This document shows positions 10,501 through 24,100 of a DNA stretch of 64,000 nt, piece by piece (position 1 is the stretch's first letter; each line of letters starts with the position of its first letter). This DNA is from Aureococcus anophagefferens (Eukaryota > Sar > Pelagophyceae > Pelagomonadales > Pelagomonadaceae). The notes under the pieces are model-generated. The model was not told where the DNA came from, did no database searches, and saw only the letters and a list, made by a program, of their open reading frames with translations. Location of the stretch: contig NW_008705569.1 of assembly GCF_000186865.1 (NCBI RefSeq), positions 501,307-565,306 on the forward strand, read 5' to 3'. The position numbers were made by a program, and so were the translations under genes.

Positions 10501-13500
10501 TCCGTGTTCGCGCTCGACGTCGACGGCGACGGCGACGGCGACGTGCTCTCGGCGTCCCAAGACGACGACACGGTCGCGTGGTTCGAGAACGACGGGTCGC
10601 AGTCCTTTACGGCGCGCGTCATCACGACGCTCGCGGACGACCCCCGCTCCGTCTACGCGCTCGACGTCGACGGCGACGGCGACGTCGACGCCCTGTCGGC
10701 GTCCTACACGGACGACACGATCGCGTGGTACGAGAACGACGGCTCCCAGTCCTTCACCGAGCGCGTCATCACGAACGCGGCGGACGGCGCCCGCTCCGTC
10801 TTCGCGATTGACGTCGACGGCGACGGCGCCGTCGACGCGCTCTCGGCGTCCCAGACTGACGACACGGTCGCCTGGTATGAGAACGACGGGTCCGAGTCCT
10901 TCTCCGAGCGGATCATCACGACGCTCGCGTACGGCGCCTACTCCGTCTTCGCGATCGACGTCGACAGCGACGGCGACGTCGACGTGCTGTCGGCGATCAC
11001 CATTTACGACACGGTCGCGTGGTACGAGAACGACTGCGCCTCGCGCGCGCCGACCGCCGCGCCGTCGACGAGCCCCGTTCCGTCGGCGAGCCCCGCTCCG
11101 ACGGCGCCGAGCCCGACGCCGGAGGCGACGACGTTCTGCACGAGCGTCTCGTTCTCCGCGGCGCAGACCGTCGCGATCGCGGACGCCCCGAACGCCGTCG
11201 TCGCGATCGACGTCGACGGCGACGGCGACGTCGACGTCCTGGTCTCATCCTACGCCGACGACACCATCGCGTGGCACGAGAACGACGGGTCCCAGTCCTT
11301 CACGGAGCGCATCATCAGCGACTCGGCGAACCAGGCCTACAAAGTCTTCGCGATCGACGTCGACGGCGACGGCGACGTCGACGCGCTGTCGGCGACCAGC
11401 GAGATCGCCGGCGTCATCGCGTGGCACGAGAACGACGGCCAACAGTCCTTCGCCGAGCACGTCATCACGGACGCAAGGCAATATTCTCGCACAGTCGTCG
11501 CGGCCGACGTCGACGGCGACGGCGACGTCGACGCGCTCCAGGCGACCTCTGCCAGCGATCCATTTGTCGAGTGGTACGAGAACGACGGCGAACAGTCCTT
11601 TACCGGCCACGTCATCACGACGCAGGCGACCGGCGGCTTCAACATGGTCGTCGCCGACGTCGACGGCGACGGCGACCTCGACCCGCTCGTGGTCGGCTAC
11701 AGCGACGGCTTTGCGTGGTACGAGAACGACGGGGCCCAGTCCTTCACGAGGCGCGTCATCACCCAGGAGCTGGACACCTACGCCGTCAATGCGGCGGACG
11801 TCGACGGCGACGGCGACGTCGACGGCCTCGTCGCGACCTACGGCCAGGATATGGTCGCGTGGTTCGAGAACGACGGAGCGCAGTCCTTTACCGAGCGCGT
11901 CGTCACCACGCTCATGGACGGCGCCTACGGCGTCTACCCGACGGACGCCGACGGCGACGGCGACGTCGACCTGCTCGCGATAGCCCACGCGGGCGCCAAG
12001 GTCGCCTGGTACAAGAACGACGGGTCCGGGACCTTTGAGGAGATCGACGTCGACGACCGCGACAAGCCGCGCGCCCCCGCCGCGGCCGACGTCGACGGGG
12101 ACGGGGACGCGGACTTCCTCGTGGCGTTTGCGACGCTCGACGACGTCGTCTGGTACGAGAACGACTGCGCGACGAGCGCGCCGACGCCGGCGCCGCGGCC
12201 GACCGCGCCGACGCCCGCGCCGACGGCGACCTCGGAGCCGACGACGGCGGCCCCGACGCCTCGTCGTGTGGTCTTCTGCACGAGCGTCGCGTTCGCCGAG
12301 CGCGTCATCACCGACTCGGCGGACGGTCCCCGCTCCGTCTACGCGCTCGACGTTGACGGCGACGGCGACGTCGACGCTCTTGCCGCGTCGGGCGACGACG
12401 ACACCGTCGCGTGGTACGAGAACGACGGCTCCCAGTCCTTTACGAAGCGCGTCATCTCGACGCTGGCGAACGGTGCCTACTCCGTCTACGCAATCGACGT
12501 GGACGGCGACGGCGACGTCGACGCGCTGTCGGCGTCCAGGGAAGACGACACGGTCGCGTGGTTCGAGAACGACGGGTCGCAGTCCTTTACGGCGCGCGTC
12601 ATCACGGCGCTCGCGGACGACCCCCGCTCCGTCTACGCGCTCGACGTCGACGGAGACGGCGACGTCGACGCGCTGTCGGCTATTGCCGTCGACGACAAGG
12701 TCGCCTGGTACGAGAACGATGGGTTCCAATCCTTCACGGAGCGCGTCCTCACGACCTTGGCGGACGCCGCCTACTCCGTCTACGCGGTCGACGTCGACGG
12801 CGACGGCGACGTCGACGCGCTCTCGGCGTCCGCTGACGACGACACCGTCGCGTGGTACGAGAACGACGGATCCCAGTCGTTCGCCGAACGGATCATCACG
12901 ACGCTGGCGGACAGGGCTTGGTCCGTCTTCGCGATCGACGTCGACGGCGACGGCGACGTCGACGCGCTGTCGGCGTCCTACAACGACGACACGGTCGCGT
13001 GGTACGAGAACGACGGCTCCCAGTCCTTCACGGAGCACGTCCTCACGACCTTGGCGAACGGCGCCTGCTCCGTCTTCGCGATCGACGTCGACGGCGACGG
13101 CGACGTCGACCTGCTCTCGGCGTCCTACCAGGCCGACACGGTCGCGTGGTACGAGAACGACGGGTCCCAGTCCTTCACCGAGCACATCATCACCGACTCG
13201 GCGGCCGGCGCCCGGTCCGTCTTCGCGATCGACGTCGACGGCGACGGCGACGTCGATGCTCTCGGGGCGTCCTACTCCGACGACACGGTCGCGTGGTACG
13301 AGAACGACTGCGACCCGGCCCCGACGGCCGCGCCGACCGCGCCGCGGGGGACGCTCGAGCTCGGACGGTTAGACGACGTCTACATGGACGGCGTCATCGA
13401 CGAGCTCTACGTCTACGCGACGGCGCTCACGGCGGACGAGGTCCAGTGGCTCTTCGACGCGCTCACGTCGATCCCGTCGCTCGCGCCGAGCATCGTGCCG

Positions 13501-15102
13501 AGGCCGTGTGGAAATTCAATCTTCAAGCCGACTTCAATGTGCGCGTATGCGACTGTTTTCTGCTGTGCTTCTAGAACTCGACGAGAGCAATCGACTCGTC
13601 CAAAAGTTTTGAAGTTTGGTCGGGACCCCCCGAACCAGTGGTTGTATTCCACAGGTGCCGAGCCCGCTTCCCACGACGGCCGCGCCCTCGCCGGCGCCGA
13701 GCAACGCGCCGTCGGCGGCGCCGAGCCCGATTCCGTCGGCGCCGCCGAGCTACGCGCCCTCGGCGGCGCCCTCTCATGCGCCGTCGCCGTCGCCTACGGG
13801 CCTGCCCTCGAATGCTCCGTCGGCGGCGCCGGCGCCGAGGCCCTCCTTTGCGCCCTCGCCGGCGCCCACGGGGCCGCCGACGAATGCTCCGTCGCCGGCG
13901 CCGTCCGCGCCTCCGAGCGCCGCGCCGTCCAGCTCGCCCTCATATGCGCCGTCCCCCTCGCCGACCTCCCCGCCGTCGAATGCGCCGAGCTCCAGTCCAT
14001 CTGGTCTGGCCCGAGAGTCCAGACAAAAAAGAAACGCGCGCAATCACGACCCTCGAAACCGTAGGCGCTCCGTCGGGTATTCCCACCATGCAGCCCACCC
14101 CTGCTCCATCGTCGCTTCCGAGCGGCGCCCCGTCCGCATCTCCCACGACGCCGCCCTCGGCGGCCCCCACGCCCGTGCCCACGAGGTCCCCCTCGGGCGG
14201 CCCATCCGAGCAGCCCACGCCAGCGCCGTCGTCGCTTCCGAGCGGCTCGCCGAGCGCGGCGCCGTCGTCGCCTCCTAGTCTGTCGCCCACGGCACCGCCG
14301 TCGTCCACGCCGAGCGCCTCACCGAGCGCGAACCCTTCCCCCGCTCCGAGCGCCACGCCCGCGGCGGCTCCATCGTCGCTTCCGAGCGGCGCCCCGTCCG
14401 CATCTCCCACGACGCCGCCCTCGGAGCAGCCCACGGCGTCGCCCAGCGCGACGCCCAGCACCCTGCCGAGCGGATCGCCGTCTGTCTTCCCGACGTCGTC
14501 GCCCAGCGGGGCGCCCAGCGGCTCTCCGAGCGCCTCGCCGAGCGCGAACCCTTCTTCCGCTCCGAGCGCCACGCCTGCGGCGGCTCCCTCGAGTGTTCCC
14601 AGCGCGTCGCCGAGCTCCTCGCCCAGCGCCGAGCCCAGCACTACGCCCAGCGCGTCGCCCAGCGCGACGCCCAGCACCCCGCCGAGCGCGAGGCCGTCCG
14701 CGTTCCCGTCGTTCGCCCCGACGGCGGCCTTCGTGCACATCGAGTCCGTGGGCACGCTCTTCACCTGCGTGTCGAACGTCGAGTGCGACGTCGTCTGGAC
14801 GTACCGCGGCAGCCTCGACGCCTGCGCGACCGTGACGTTTACCGTGTACGACGCGACGGGCGCCGAGGTCGCGTCGGAGGAGGTCGCGAACGGCGAGGGC
14901 GGCGCGAGCGCGTCCATCGTGACGCCCGGCGACGCGGTGCTCGAGACCTACGCGATAGCCGTCGCCTGCGTCGGCCACGCCGTCTCGCACACCGTCGACT
15001 TCGTGGTGTCGGCGACGCTCGCGCCGACGGCGCCGCCGACGACCTTCTCGCCGTCGCGCGCGCCGACGCTCGCGCCGGCGCCGGCGCCGACGCGCGCGCC
15101 GA

Positions 15103-15135
<33 letters not shown>

Positions 15136-18100
15136 CGACGTCGCTCGCGCCGACGTCGCTCGCGCCGACGCTCGCGCCGACGCTCGCGCCGACGTCGGCC
15201 GCGCCAACTTCGGCCGCGCCGACGTTCGCGCCGACGCGGGGCGTGCTCCCGACGTCGGCGCCGTCCGAGGAGCCCGGCGGCTACGAGGTCCGCGGGAGCG
15301 TGTCCTTCGGGGGCATGGACGCGGAGACGGCGGAGTCGCTCGCGTCCGTCTTCGAGTCGGCTATCGCGTCCGTCGCGGGCGTCGACGCCGACAGCGTCGG
15401 CGACCTCACCTTCTCCTCCGGCCGCCGGCGCCTCGACGACGCGTCGAGCGTCGACGTCGGCTACGCGCTCAGCGTCGACTCGCGCGACGAGGCCGAGGAG
15501 GCCGCGTCGACCATGGGCGACGCCGACACGTCGTCCATGACCGAGGCCCTCGTCGCCTCCGCGGCGGAGGCCGGCGAGGCCGACGCCTTCGCGTCCGTGA
15601 CGACGTCCGCGCTCTCGGCGCCGGAGATCGTCGCGCTCGCGCCCGCGCCCGCGACGGCCGCGCCGACGGGCGCCTTCCTCGCCATCTCGGCCATGGGCGT
15701 CGAGTCGACCTGCGTCCACGACGTCGCCTGCGAGGTCACCTGGGTCTACCGCGGCGACGCGGCCGCGTGCGCGACGCTCGACGTCTCCGTCGCGGACGTC
15801 GACGGGAACGTCGTCGCGACGACGACGACGGCCAACGACGGCTCCCAGATGACCACGGTGTCCGGCGACGCCGAGGTCAACGAGTACACGCTGGCGCTCG
15901 CCTGCGCCGACGACCCGTCGCTCGCGGACGCCGTCGCGTTCCGCGTGTCGTTCACGCCCGCGCCGACGCGCGCGCCGAGCCGCCGCCCGACGAGCGGCGC
16001 GCCGACGCTCGCGCCGACGGCGCCGTCCCTCGAGATCACGGCCGTCGGCACGCTGGCGACCTGCGTCTCCGGCGTCGACTGCTACGTCCGCTGGGACTAC
16101 GTCGGCGCCGCGGCGGCCTGCCGGACGGTCGACGTCGCCATCGCGGACGCGGACGGCACCGTCGTCGTGAGCGGAACGGCGGACAACGACGGCGAGCTGA
16201 CGTCGGTCGTCCGCGGCGACGCCGAGGTCAGCGCGTACACGATGACCCTCGCCTGCGCGGACGACGCCGCCGTCTCGTCGTCGTTCGACTTCCAGGTGAG
16301 CTACACCCTGGCGCCGACGCGGTCGCCGACGACCCTCGCGCCGACGACGGCCCGCCCGACGACCCTCGCGCCGACGACGGCCGACCCGTCCGCCGCGCCG
16401 ACGCGGCCGCCGACGACCGCGCGGCCGTCGCCGCCGCCGACGCCCGCGCCGACGCCGCGGCCCGGGAACCCGACCGCGTCGCCCCTGCCGCCGACGCCCG
16501 GCCCGACGCCCGGCCCGACCACGGCGGCGCCGACGGCGGCGCCGACGGTGACGCCCTGCGCCGTCCTCCGCGCCGCGGGCCTCGTGCGCGCCGCGCCCGC
16601 CGCGCGCGCCGCGGCCTTCTCCGCGACGGGCGCCGAGGTCGTCGTCGAGCTCGACGCCGAGTCCGACATGGGCGGCGCGGCCGCGGGCGAGGTCGTCGAC
16701 TGCGCCGAAGTCCTCGCCTTCGCCGGCGCGGACGGCGCGGCCTGCTACTGGTCCAGCGGCTTCGTCGTCACCGCGGACGTGTCCGGCGCGCTCGACCTCG
16801 CGCCGGGCGACAACGTCACGGTCGTCGCGGGCGCGCTGCGGCGGTCCTGCGACCCGGCACAGGACCGCTGCGACTGCGAGCGGCCCAACAACGCGTCGTC
16901 GGCGGCCGCGGCGCCGCCGGACCCGCCGCTCGTGCCCGTCGCGCGCGTCGACGGCCCGACGACCGCGGCCGCGTGCGAGGGCCTCAGCCTCGGGTCGAGC
17001 CAGTCGACGGGCGGCGGCGGCCGCGAGCTCGCCTACGCGTGGAACGCGACGCTGACCATCGCGCCGGGCGCGCCGGCCGCGAACGCGTCGGCCGCCCGCG
17101 AGAGGCTCCGCGGCGCGCTCGCCGCCGCGAACGCGGGCGGCGGGTCGGCGAACCTCGCGCTCACGTCCGACGACCTCGTGGCCCTGGCCGGCGGCGGCGC
17201 CTACCGCCTCGACGTCGTGCTGGCGCTCGCCAACTTCCTCGGCGGCGCGTCGGAGCCGTCGGAGCCCTTCGCCGTCGCGCTGCGCACGGACGCGCCGCCG
17301 CAGCTCACGATCGTCGGCGGCGTCGTGCGCGAAGCGACGCGGCCGGGGGCCCTAAGCATCCGCGTCAACGCCATCGCCACGTCCTGCGACGGCCGGCCCG
17401 CCGCGAGCCGCGCCGTCGCGATCGCCTTTTCGCTCGACTACGCGGTCTTCACGGACGGGTCGGCCTTCGGGACGGCGACGGTGAACTCGGCCTTCGACCT
17501 CGAACCGACGGGCCTGGCGTCGACGTCGAGCGACCAGCGCTACTTCAAGCTCCCGGCCTACAGCCTCGCCGCGGCGACGTACTACCGGCTGGCCGTGACG
17601 GCGACGGACGTGGCCGGCGGCTCGAACGTGACGTCCTACGTGCGCCTCGACGTCGCCCGGTCGAGCGTCGTCGCCGTCGTCGCCGGCGGCGACCGCGTCG
17701 CGCCCCTGGCGGGGACGCTCGCGCTCGACTGTGTGAAAATCAACCACTGGTTTGGGGGGTCCCCACCAAACTTCAAACCTCTCTAGCTCGGTCAAATCGA
17801 AGTCGATTCGGCTGATTTTTGGACGGATCGATTGCTCTCGTCGAGTTCTCGAAGCACAGCGAAAGATTCTGGTCCAAATCGTTCGATTACGCTCACATTG
17901 AAGTCGGGTTGAAGATTTGATTTCCACACAGGCGCTCGACGCGCGCGACTCGTACGACGAGGACGTCGACGGTTTCTATGGCGAGGACGCGGGCCTGGCC
18001 TTCGCCTGGACCTGCGCGTCGTTTGCCTGCGACGCCCTGCTCGAGGGGTTGAGGCACGAGCCGGCCCTGGAGCTCGACGGGCTGGACCTGGGCGTGGGGC

Positions 18101-21100
18101 GCTGGGCGTTCACCGCGAACGCGACGGCCGCGGACGGCCGGTCGGACGCGGCGACGGTGACCATCGAGCTCGTCGACGACGACCCGCCGGCCGTCGCCAT
18201 CGACGCCGGCGACGTCGGCGCGCGCGTCGCGTCGTCCACGAAGGTCGTGCTCTACGGCGAGGCGTCGCCGTCGTCGCTCGGCCGCGCCGTGTCGCCGGAG
18301 CGGCGATTCAACACGACGTGGCGCGTCGTCGCGGGCGACCTCGAGAACGCCGAGCCCCTGTCCTACTGGGCGCGCACGCCCTACCACGCGTCGGCCCCCG
18401 CGGGCGACCGGGACCACGACCTCGTGCTCGCCGTCGGGTCCCGCGTGCAAATCCGACCGCCGGTTCGGGACGTCCCGACCGCACTTCGACACGCTCTCGA
18501 GCTCGGCCACATCGATTTGGCTGATTTTTGGACGAATCGGCTCGCGTCGAGTTCTCGAAGCAGAGCATCCGTGTCGAACCGTTCGACTACGCGCCCGTTG
18601 AAGTCGCGTGGAAGATTTGATTTGCACTTAGGTCGGGTCGCTCGTGCCCGGCGCGACGTACGCGCTCCAATTGGACGCGACGCTCGAGGACGGCGGCGCG
18701 GCCGGCGCGGCGTCGATCACCTTCTACGTCGCCAAGCCGCCGTCCGCGGGCCGCGTCTTCGCGACGCCCGGCGCGGGCTACGCGCTCGAGACGGAGTTCG
18801 ACCTCGAGACGACGTCCTGGGTCACGGAGGACTTCCCGCTGTCCTACGCGTTCAAGTCGCGGTCCAACGCGTCGGAGTCGACGCTCCGCGCGCCGACGCT
18901 CGAGGCGACGCTCGCGGACGTCATCCTGCCCGAGGGGTCGCCGAACGTGACGGTGTTCGTCTTAGCCATCGACGCGCTCGGCGGCTCCGCGGTCGCGTCC
19001 GCGTCCGTCTCCGTGCGGCCGACGGCGCTCCGCGGCGCGGCGCTCGCGAACCTGACGAACTCGCTGCTCGACACGGCATTCGCCCTCGGCAGCGGCGAGG
19101 CCGTCTGCCAGACGGCCGTCGCGGCGGCGGGCGCGGCCGCGGGCGACGCGGACCTCACGGCGACGATGGTCGACGCCGTCGGCTCCGTCGCCGCGGACGT
19201 CGACGCCGACGCGTCCCTCGTGGAGCAGACGTCGTCGGCGCTCGCGTCCGTGGCGTCCAACGGCACGGGCCTCGAGCCGTCGGCCGCGTCGTCGGCGCTC
19301 GACGCCGTCGGCGCGCTCGCGGGCTCGTCGACGGGCGTGGGCATCACGGAGGCCGCGGCGGCGGGCCTCGGCGACACGCTGTCGAGCCTCCTCGACAGCC
19401 CCCTCTTCGCCGCCGCGGGCGCGGCGGCGCGGCGCCGGCGCCTCGACGAGGGCTCCGCGTCCGCGGGCGACGCGCTCGGGTCGTCCGTCGACGGCATTTT
19501 AGCGGCGCAGCTCAACGGCGCCGTCGCGGGCGAGTTCGCGCAGACGCTGTCGTCGTCGAACCTCAAGTCGGCGGCCCAGCGCCTGCCCCCGAACTCGACG
19601 ACGCCCGGCGAGTCCCGCGCGCTCGCGCTCGACGGGGCAGGAAAAGAGTGCGAGATTCCCAACTTCAAAGGCTCCTATCTCGGTCGTTTTCCACTCGTTT
19701 CGGCTGATTTTTGGACGAGCGATCATCTCTCGGAACGGTCTCGAAGCGTGGATGTGATTTCCGGAACGCGCGCGCGCGAAACACTCACGTTGAAGCGAAC
19801 TTGAATCACTCTTTTCCTGCCCAGGCGCTCGACGGGTCGTCGTCGGGCGCGGAGCTCCCCGGCAGCCTCGGCGGCGACGACAACATGGACGCGTCCCTCT
19901 CCGAGTACGCGACGGACCCCTACGCGTCCGACGACGGCGGCGCGTCGCCGACGTCGAAGGTCGCGCGCTTCGGGCTCAGCGGCGGCGCGGGCGCGGACGC
20001 GCCGGCGCGGCGGCGCCGCCTCGCGCGGCGGCGCCGGCGCCTAGGCGTCGACGGCAACGGCACGAACGCGACGGCCGCGGGCGGCGACGGCGCCGTGGTC
20101 GTCGGCATCGACATCGAGAGCCTGTCCCTGGAGAAGATCATCCAGAAGATGATCGGCGCGAACCTGACGTGCGACTGCGGCTTCGTGGGCACGAAGACCT
20201 TCCTCTGCAAGGACAACGCGACGATCCTGAACAACACGTGCGACGGCGGGCCCGGCTCGTCCGTCGAGGCCTTCTGCCCGATCATGGTCGACACCTGCTC
20301 GTCCTTCGCCGCCGGCGCGAACGGCTCCGCGGGGTCGTGGATGCCGACGTGCGAGACCGTCGAGCAGGACGACGGCTCGACGAGCTGCAGGTGCGACATC
20401 TTCCCCGACGAGCCGGCAGCGGATTTCGGCATCTCCGACGAGTACGGCAACGTCGGGGACGTCTACTTCTCCAACCTGACGTCGCCGCCGGACCTCAGCC
20501 GCGCCGTCTACGTCATCTACGCGCTCGCCGCGCTCATCGGCGCGTGCCTCTTCTTCCACGTCTACGGGAACCGGCTCGACCGCCTCGACGACGCGCGCCA
20601 CGCGCGCGAGCTCGCGGAGGACCTCGACGACGACGACCCCTACGAGGTGCCCGAGGGCGTCCAGAAGATGCTCGACCCGGCGCTCAAGCGGTGGCACACG
20701 GGCCTCTGCATCGACCACCCGTTCTATTCCTACTGGTTCTACCACAGCCACAGCGCGGGGCGGGCCGGCCGCGCGTGGTTCTGCGGCTTCGAGATCCTCA
20801 TGTTCCTCTACTCCGTCGCGTTCCACACGAACCTCGTCTTCCCGGACGTCGAGGACCAGTGCGCGGCCTACGCGACGTACACGAAGTGCCTCGGCCTCAA
20901 GACCTACCTGCGGGGTAAGATGGACTTTGGCCGCTGGCACCTCGAGCCCGCGGATCTCTGCGAGTGGGACATGTGCTCCCAGGCGTGCTTCATGGCCGAG
21001 CCGGTCATCGGGGACATGTCGGCCACGTACTACTTCATCCTCGCCGTCATGTTCGTCGTGCTGCTGCCCGTCGTGAAGATCTTCGAGTTCATGGCCGAGG

Positions 21101-24100
21101 GCTACCTCATGGCGCCCGTGCCGCCGGCCATCGCGGAGCTCTGCTGCTGCGTGGCCGAGCACGTCGAGGACCACTGGACGCGGGCCCCGGCCCAGGCCTA
21201 CATGAAGCACACGAACACGAAGCGCGAGCTGCTCAAGGCGCAGTCGCGCATGTTCCCGGGCGACGTCGAGGCGGGCGACGGCGACGTCGAGGCGGGCGCC
21301 GGCGCGCCGCCCGCGGCCGAAAACGCGGGCGGCGCCGCGCGGCGGCGGCGCCGCCGCGCGAAGAAGCGCCGCGGCGGCGCGCCCGCCGCGAACGCCGAGG
21401 CCGCGGGCGAGCCGGGCGCCGCCGAGGCCGCGGGCGAGCCGGGCGCCGCCGAGGCCGCGGGCGAGCCGGGCTCCGCCGAGGCCGGCGCCGCCGGGGCCGC
21501 GGGCGCCGAGCCGGGCGCGGCCGCGGGCGCGAGCGCGGCCTTCGCGGACGCGGGCGACGGCGACGACGCCGCCTTCGCGGCGCCCCCGCCGACGCCCGGC
21601 GGCGAGCTCGCCGTGCCCGTCGCCGACTTCAACGACGTCGGCGACGACGTCGCGCGCGCGGCGTCGTCCGACGTCCGCGTCGTCGAGGACGCCTCGCCGT
21701 CCTTCGACGCGGCCCTCGAGAAGGTGCTCGCGGCCGACGGCGCCGAGCTCGCGGCCGACGGCGCCGAGCCGCCCGCGGCCGTCGACGAGGCGGTCCGCGG
21801 CGCCGGCGACGAGCGCGGCGCGCCGCCCCCGGTCGGCGCGGCCTTCGCCGAGCCCCCGGCGGACGGCGAGGTCGCCGTCCCCAGCGTCGTCGTCGACTTC
21901 AACGACGTCGAGGACGACGACGTCGGCGCCGCGTTCGCGGAGCCGCCCGACGACGGCGGCGCCGTCGCGATCCCGAGCGTCGTCGTCGACTTCGGCGCGG
22001 GCCACGAGGAGTCCAAGACCGTGGAGCCGTTCCTCTCGCCGCCGCCGCCCCTCGTTCCGCCGCCCCGCGCGCCCGAGGTCGCGGCCGCGGAGCTGCTCGA
22101 CGACGACGGGCTCCTCGCGCTCGCGAAGATCCGGGCAGCAAAAGGGTGCGAAATTCCCAACTTCAAAGGCTCCTATCTCGGCCGTTTTCCACTCGTTTCG
22201 GCTGATTTTTGGACGAGCGATCATCTCTCGGAACGGTCTCGAAGCATGGATGCTTTTGTCGGAACGCGCGCGCGCGGAACACTCACGTTGAAGCGACGTT
22301 GAATCACCCTTGTGCTGCCCAGGCGAAGATTTTAGACGAGCGCGGCGCCGCGTTCGCGCCGCCGGTCGCGTCGCCCGTCGCGAGCGACGACGAGGACGGC
22401 GACGCCGAGGACGGCAGCGACGACGGTGACCACGCCGAGGAGGAGGCGCCGGCGGCGACCTCGGCCGTCGAGGACCTGCTCGGCGAACACGGCCCGCGCG
22501 CCGTCGACATGCTCGGGTCGTGGGTCGACGTCATGGAGGCGAACCTGCGCGCGTCCCTGAACATGGAGAAGGTCGCGCCCAAACAGCTCAAGGCGACGCA
22601 GTCGAGCGTGCTGGCGCTGCTGAAGACCCAGACGGGCCTCGCGGCCAGCGACCGCGACGCGCGGGCGCGCGCGTGCGCGAAGCGGCTCGGCCCGCTCGTC
22701 GTCGAGGCCGTCCTCATGCGGAGCGACGAGATCCGGGCCCAGGAGGCCTGCGGCGCGACGCCGGGCACGCGGAAGCGGCTCCGCGAGATCAACGACGCGT
22801 TCCTGGCCAAGTGGCACGGCCACCTCCTCGGCGAGTGGTCCGACGGCGCGCGCGACGCGTTCGACCGCCACGTCGAGGCCGTCCTGGCGAAGCGCATCCT
22901 GCGCGCGCTCGACTGGCACGACGCCATGGCCGAGGACGCGGAGGCCTACGCCCGGGAGCGCCTCGACGCCGCGGAGGAGGACGGCGGCGCCGTCGACGCG
23001 GAATCGTTCCGCGACGCGCTGACGCGGCGCAAGGAGGCGACGCTCGTCGACCACCTCCGGTCCGAGATCCTGACGTCGACGGAGCGCACGGTCTTCGCGG
23101 TCTGCTCCGACCGGCTGCTGGGCGTGCCCCTGGACCCGCCGGACGAGCCGCCGAGCGTCCGGTCGTACGTTGTGGCGTGGCTGGGCATGGCCGTCCTCAT
23201 GTCCTACATGGCCTACTACCTCATCACGACGGGGTCGCAGTTCGGCCTCGAGAAGAGCCGCCAGTGGCTCACGTCCGTCGGCATCTCCGTCGGGCTCTAC
23301 TTTGCGTTCATCAAGCCCATCGTCTGCATGATCGTCTACGTCTTCATCCCCGGCGTCGTCAACGGCATCGTCGCGGCGGCGTCGCGCCCCCTCGAGCGGC
23401 GGCGCTTCCCCTTCAAGACGCCCCTCCCCGACTCGTCGACGGCGTTCCTCCTCCAGTGGCACCCGGAGCTCGCGGGCACGCCCGCCGCGGAGCACGTTTT
23501 AGCGACGCTCGGCAAGGGCGAGGCGCCGGGCACCATCGATCAGCGGAACCGCGACGAGCGGGCCCTCACCAAGGCCGAGGTGCTGGGCATCCACGAGGAC
23601 TTCGTGCCGTCGCGGTCCGTCGTCGTCACCGTCGCCGTCGTCCTCGCGAGCGGCCTCTTCCAGCTCAACGACGACATCCAGGAGGTTATTCTGGAAGAGG
23701 TCTTTTGTTTTACGCCCATGATCTCGGGCCCCATCGTCGGCTTCATCCCCCTGCCGGAGTCGTCCGTGGGCAAGGGCGGCGGCATCTCCATGGCCGTCGG
23801 CCTGATCGTCATCGTCCTCGGCGGCCTCGCGATCTACTACCTTTTGACGGGGTGGGCCGCCCTCCGGGCCTACGTCGTCGACCGCGCGCAGGAGAAGCAC
23901 CGCAAGAAGATCGCGAAGAAGCGCGCGAAGCAGGCCGCCGTCGCGCGGCAGCCGTCGGCGCGCCGCCTCCGGCGGCCCGACGCGCGCGCGGCGCCCGAGC
24001 GCGACCCCGACGCGCGCGCGGGGCCGCAGGACAGCGAGCACGCGGGCCCCTCGGACGGCCCAAACGACGAGGACCTCGCGCTGCTGCCGCGCGCCGCGGC

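Noticed and set aside
11245..13185. Large minus-strand ORF opposite the FG-GAP repeats
   Set aside because: Periodic shadow of a GAC/GTC-rich coding repeat; no independent signal.
10021..13311. CRISPR-like regular repeat spacing
   Set aside because: Units of about 140 bp code for FG-GAP repeats in frame; a eukaryotic coding repeat, not an array.
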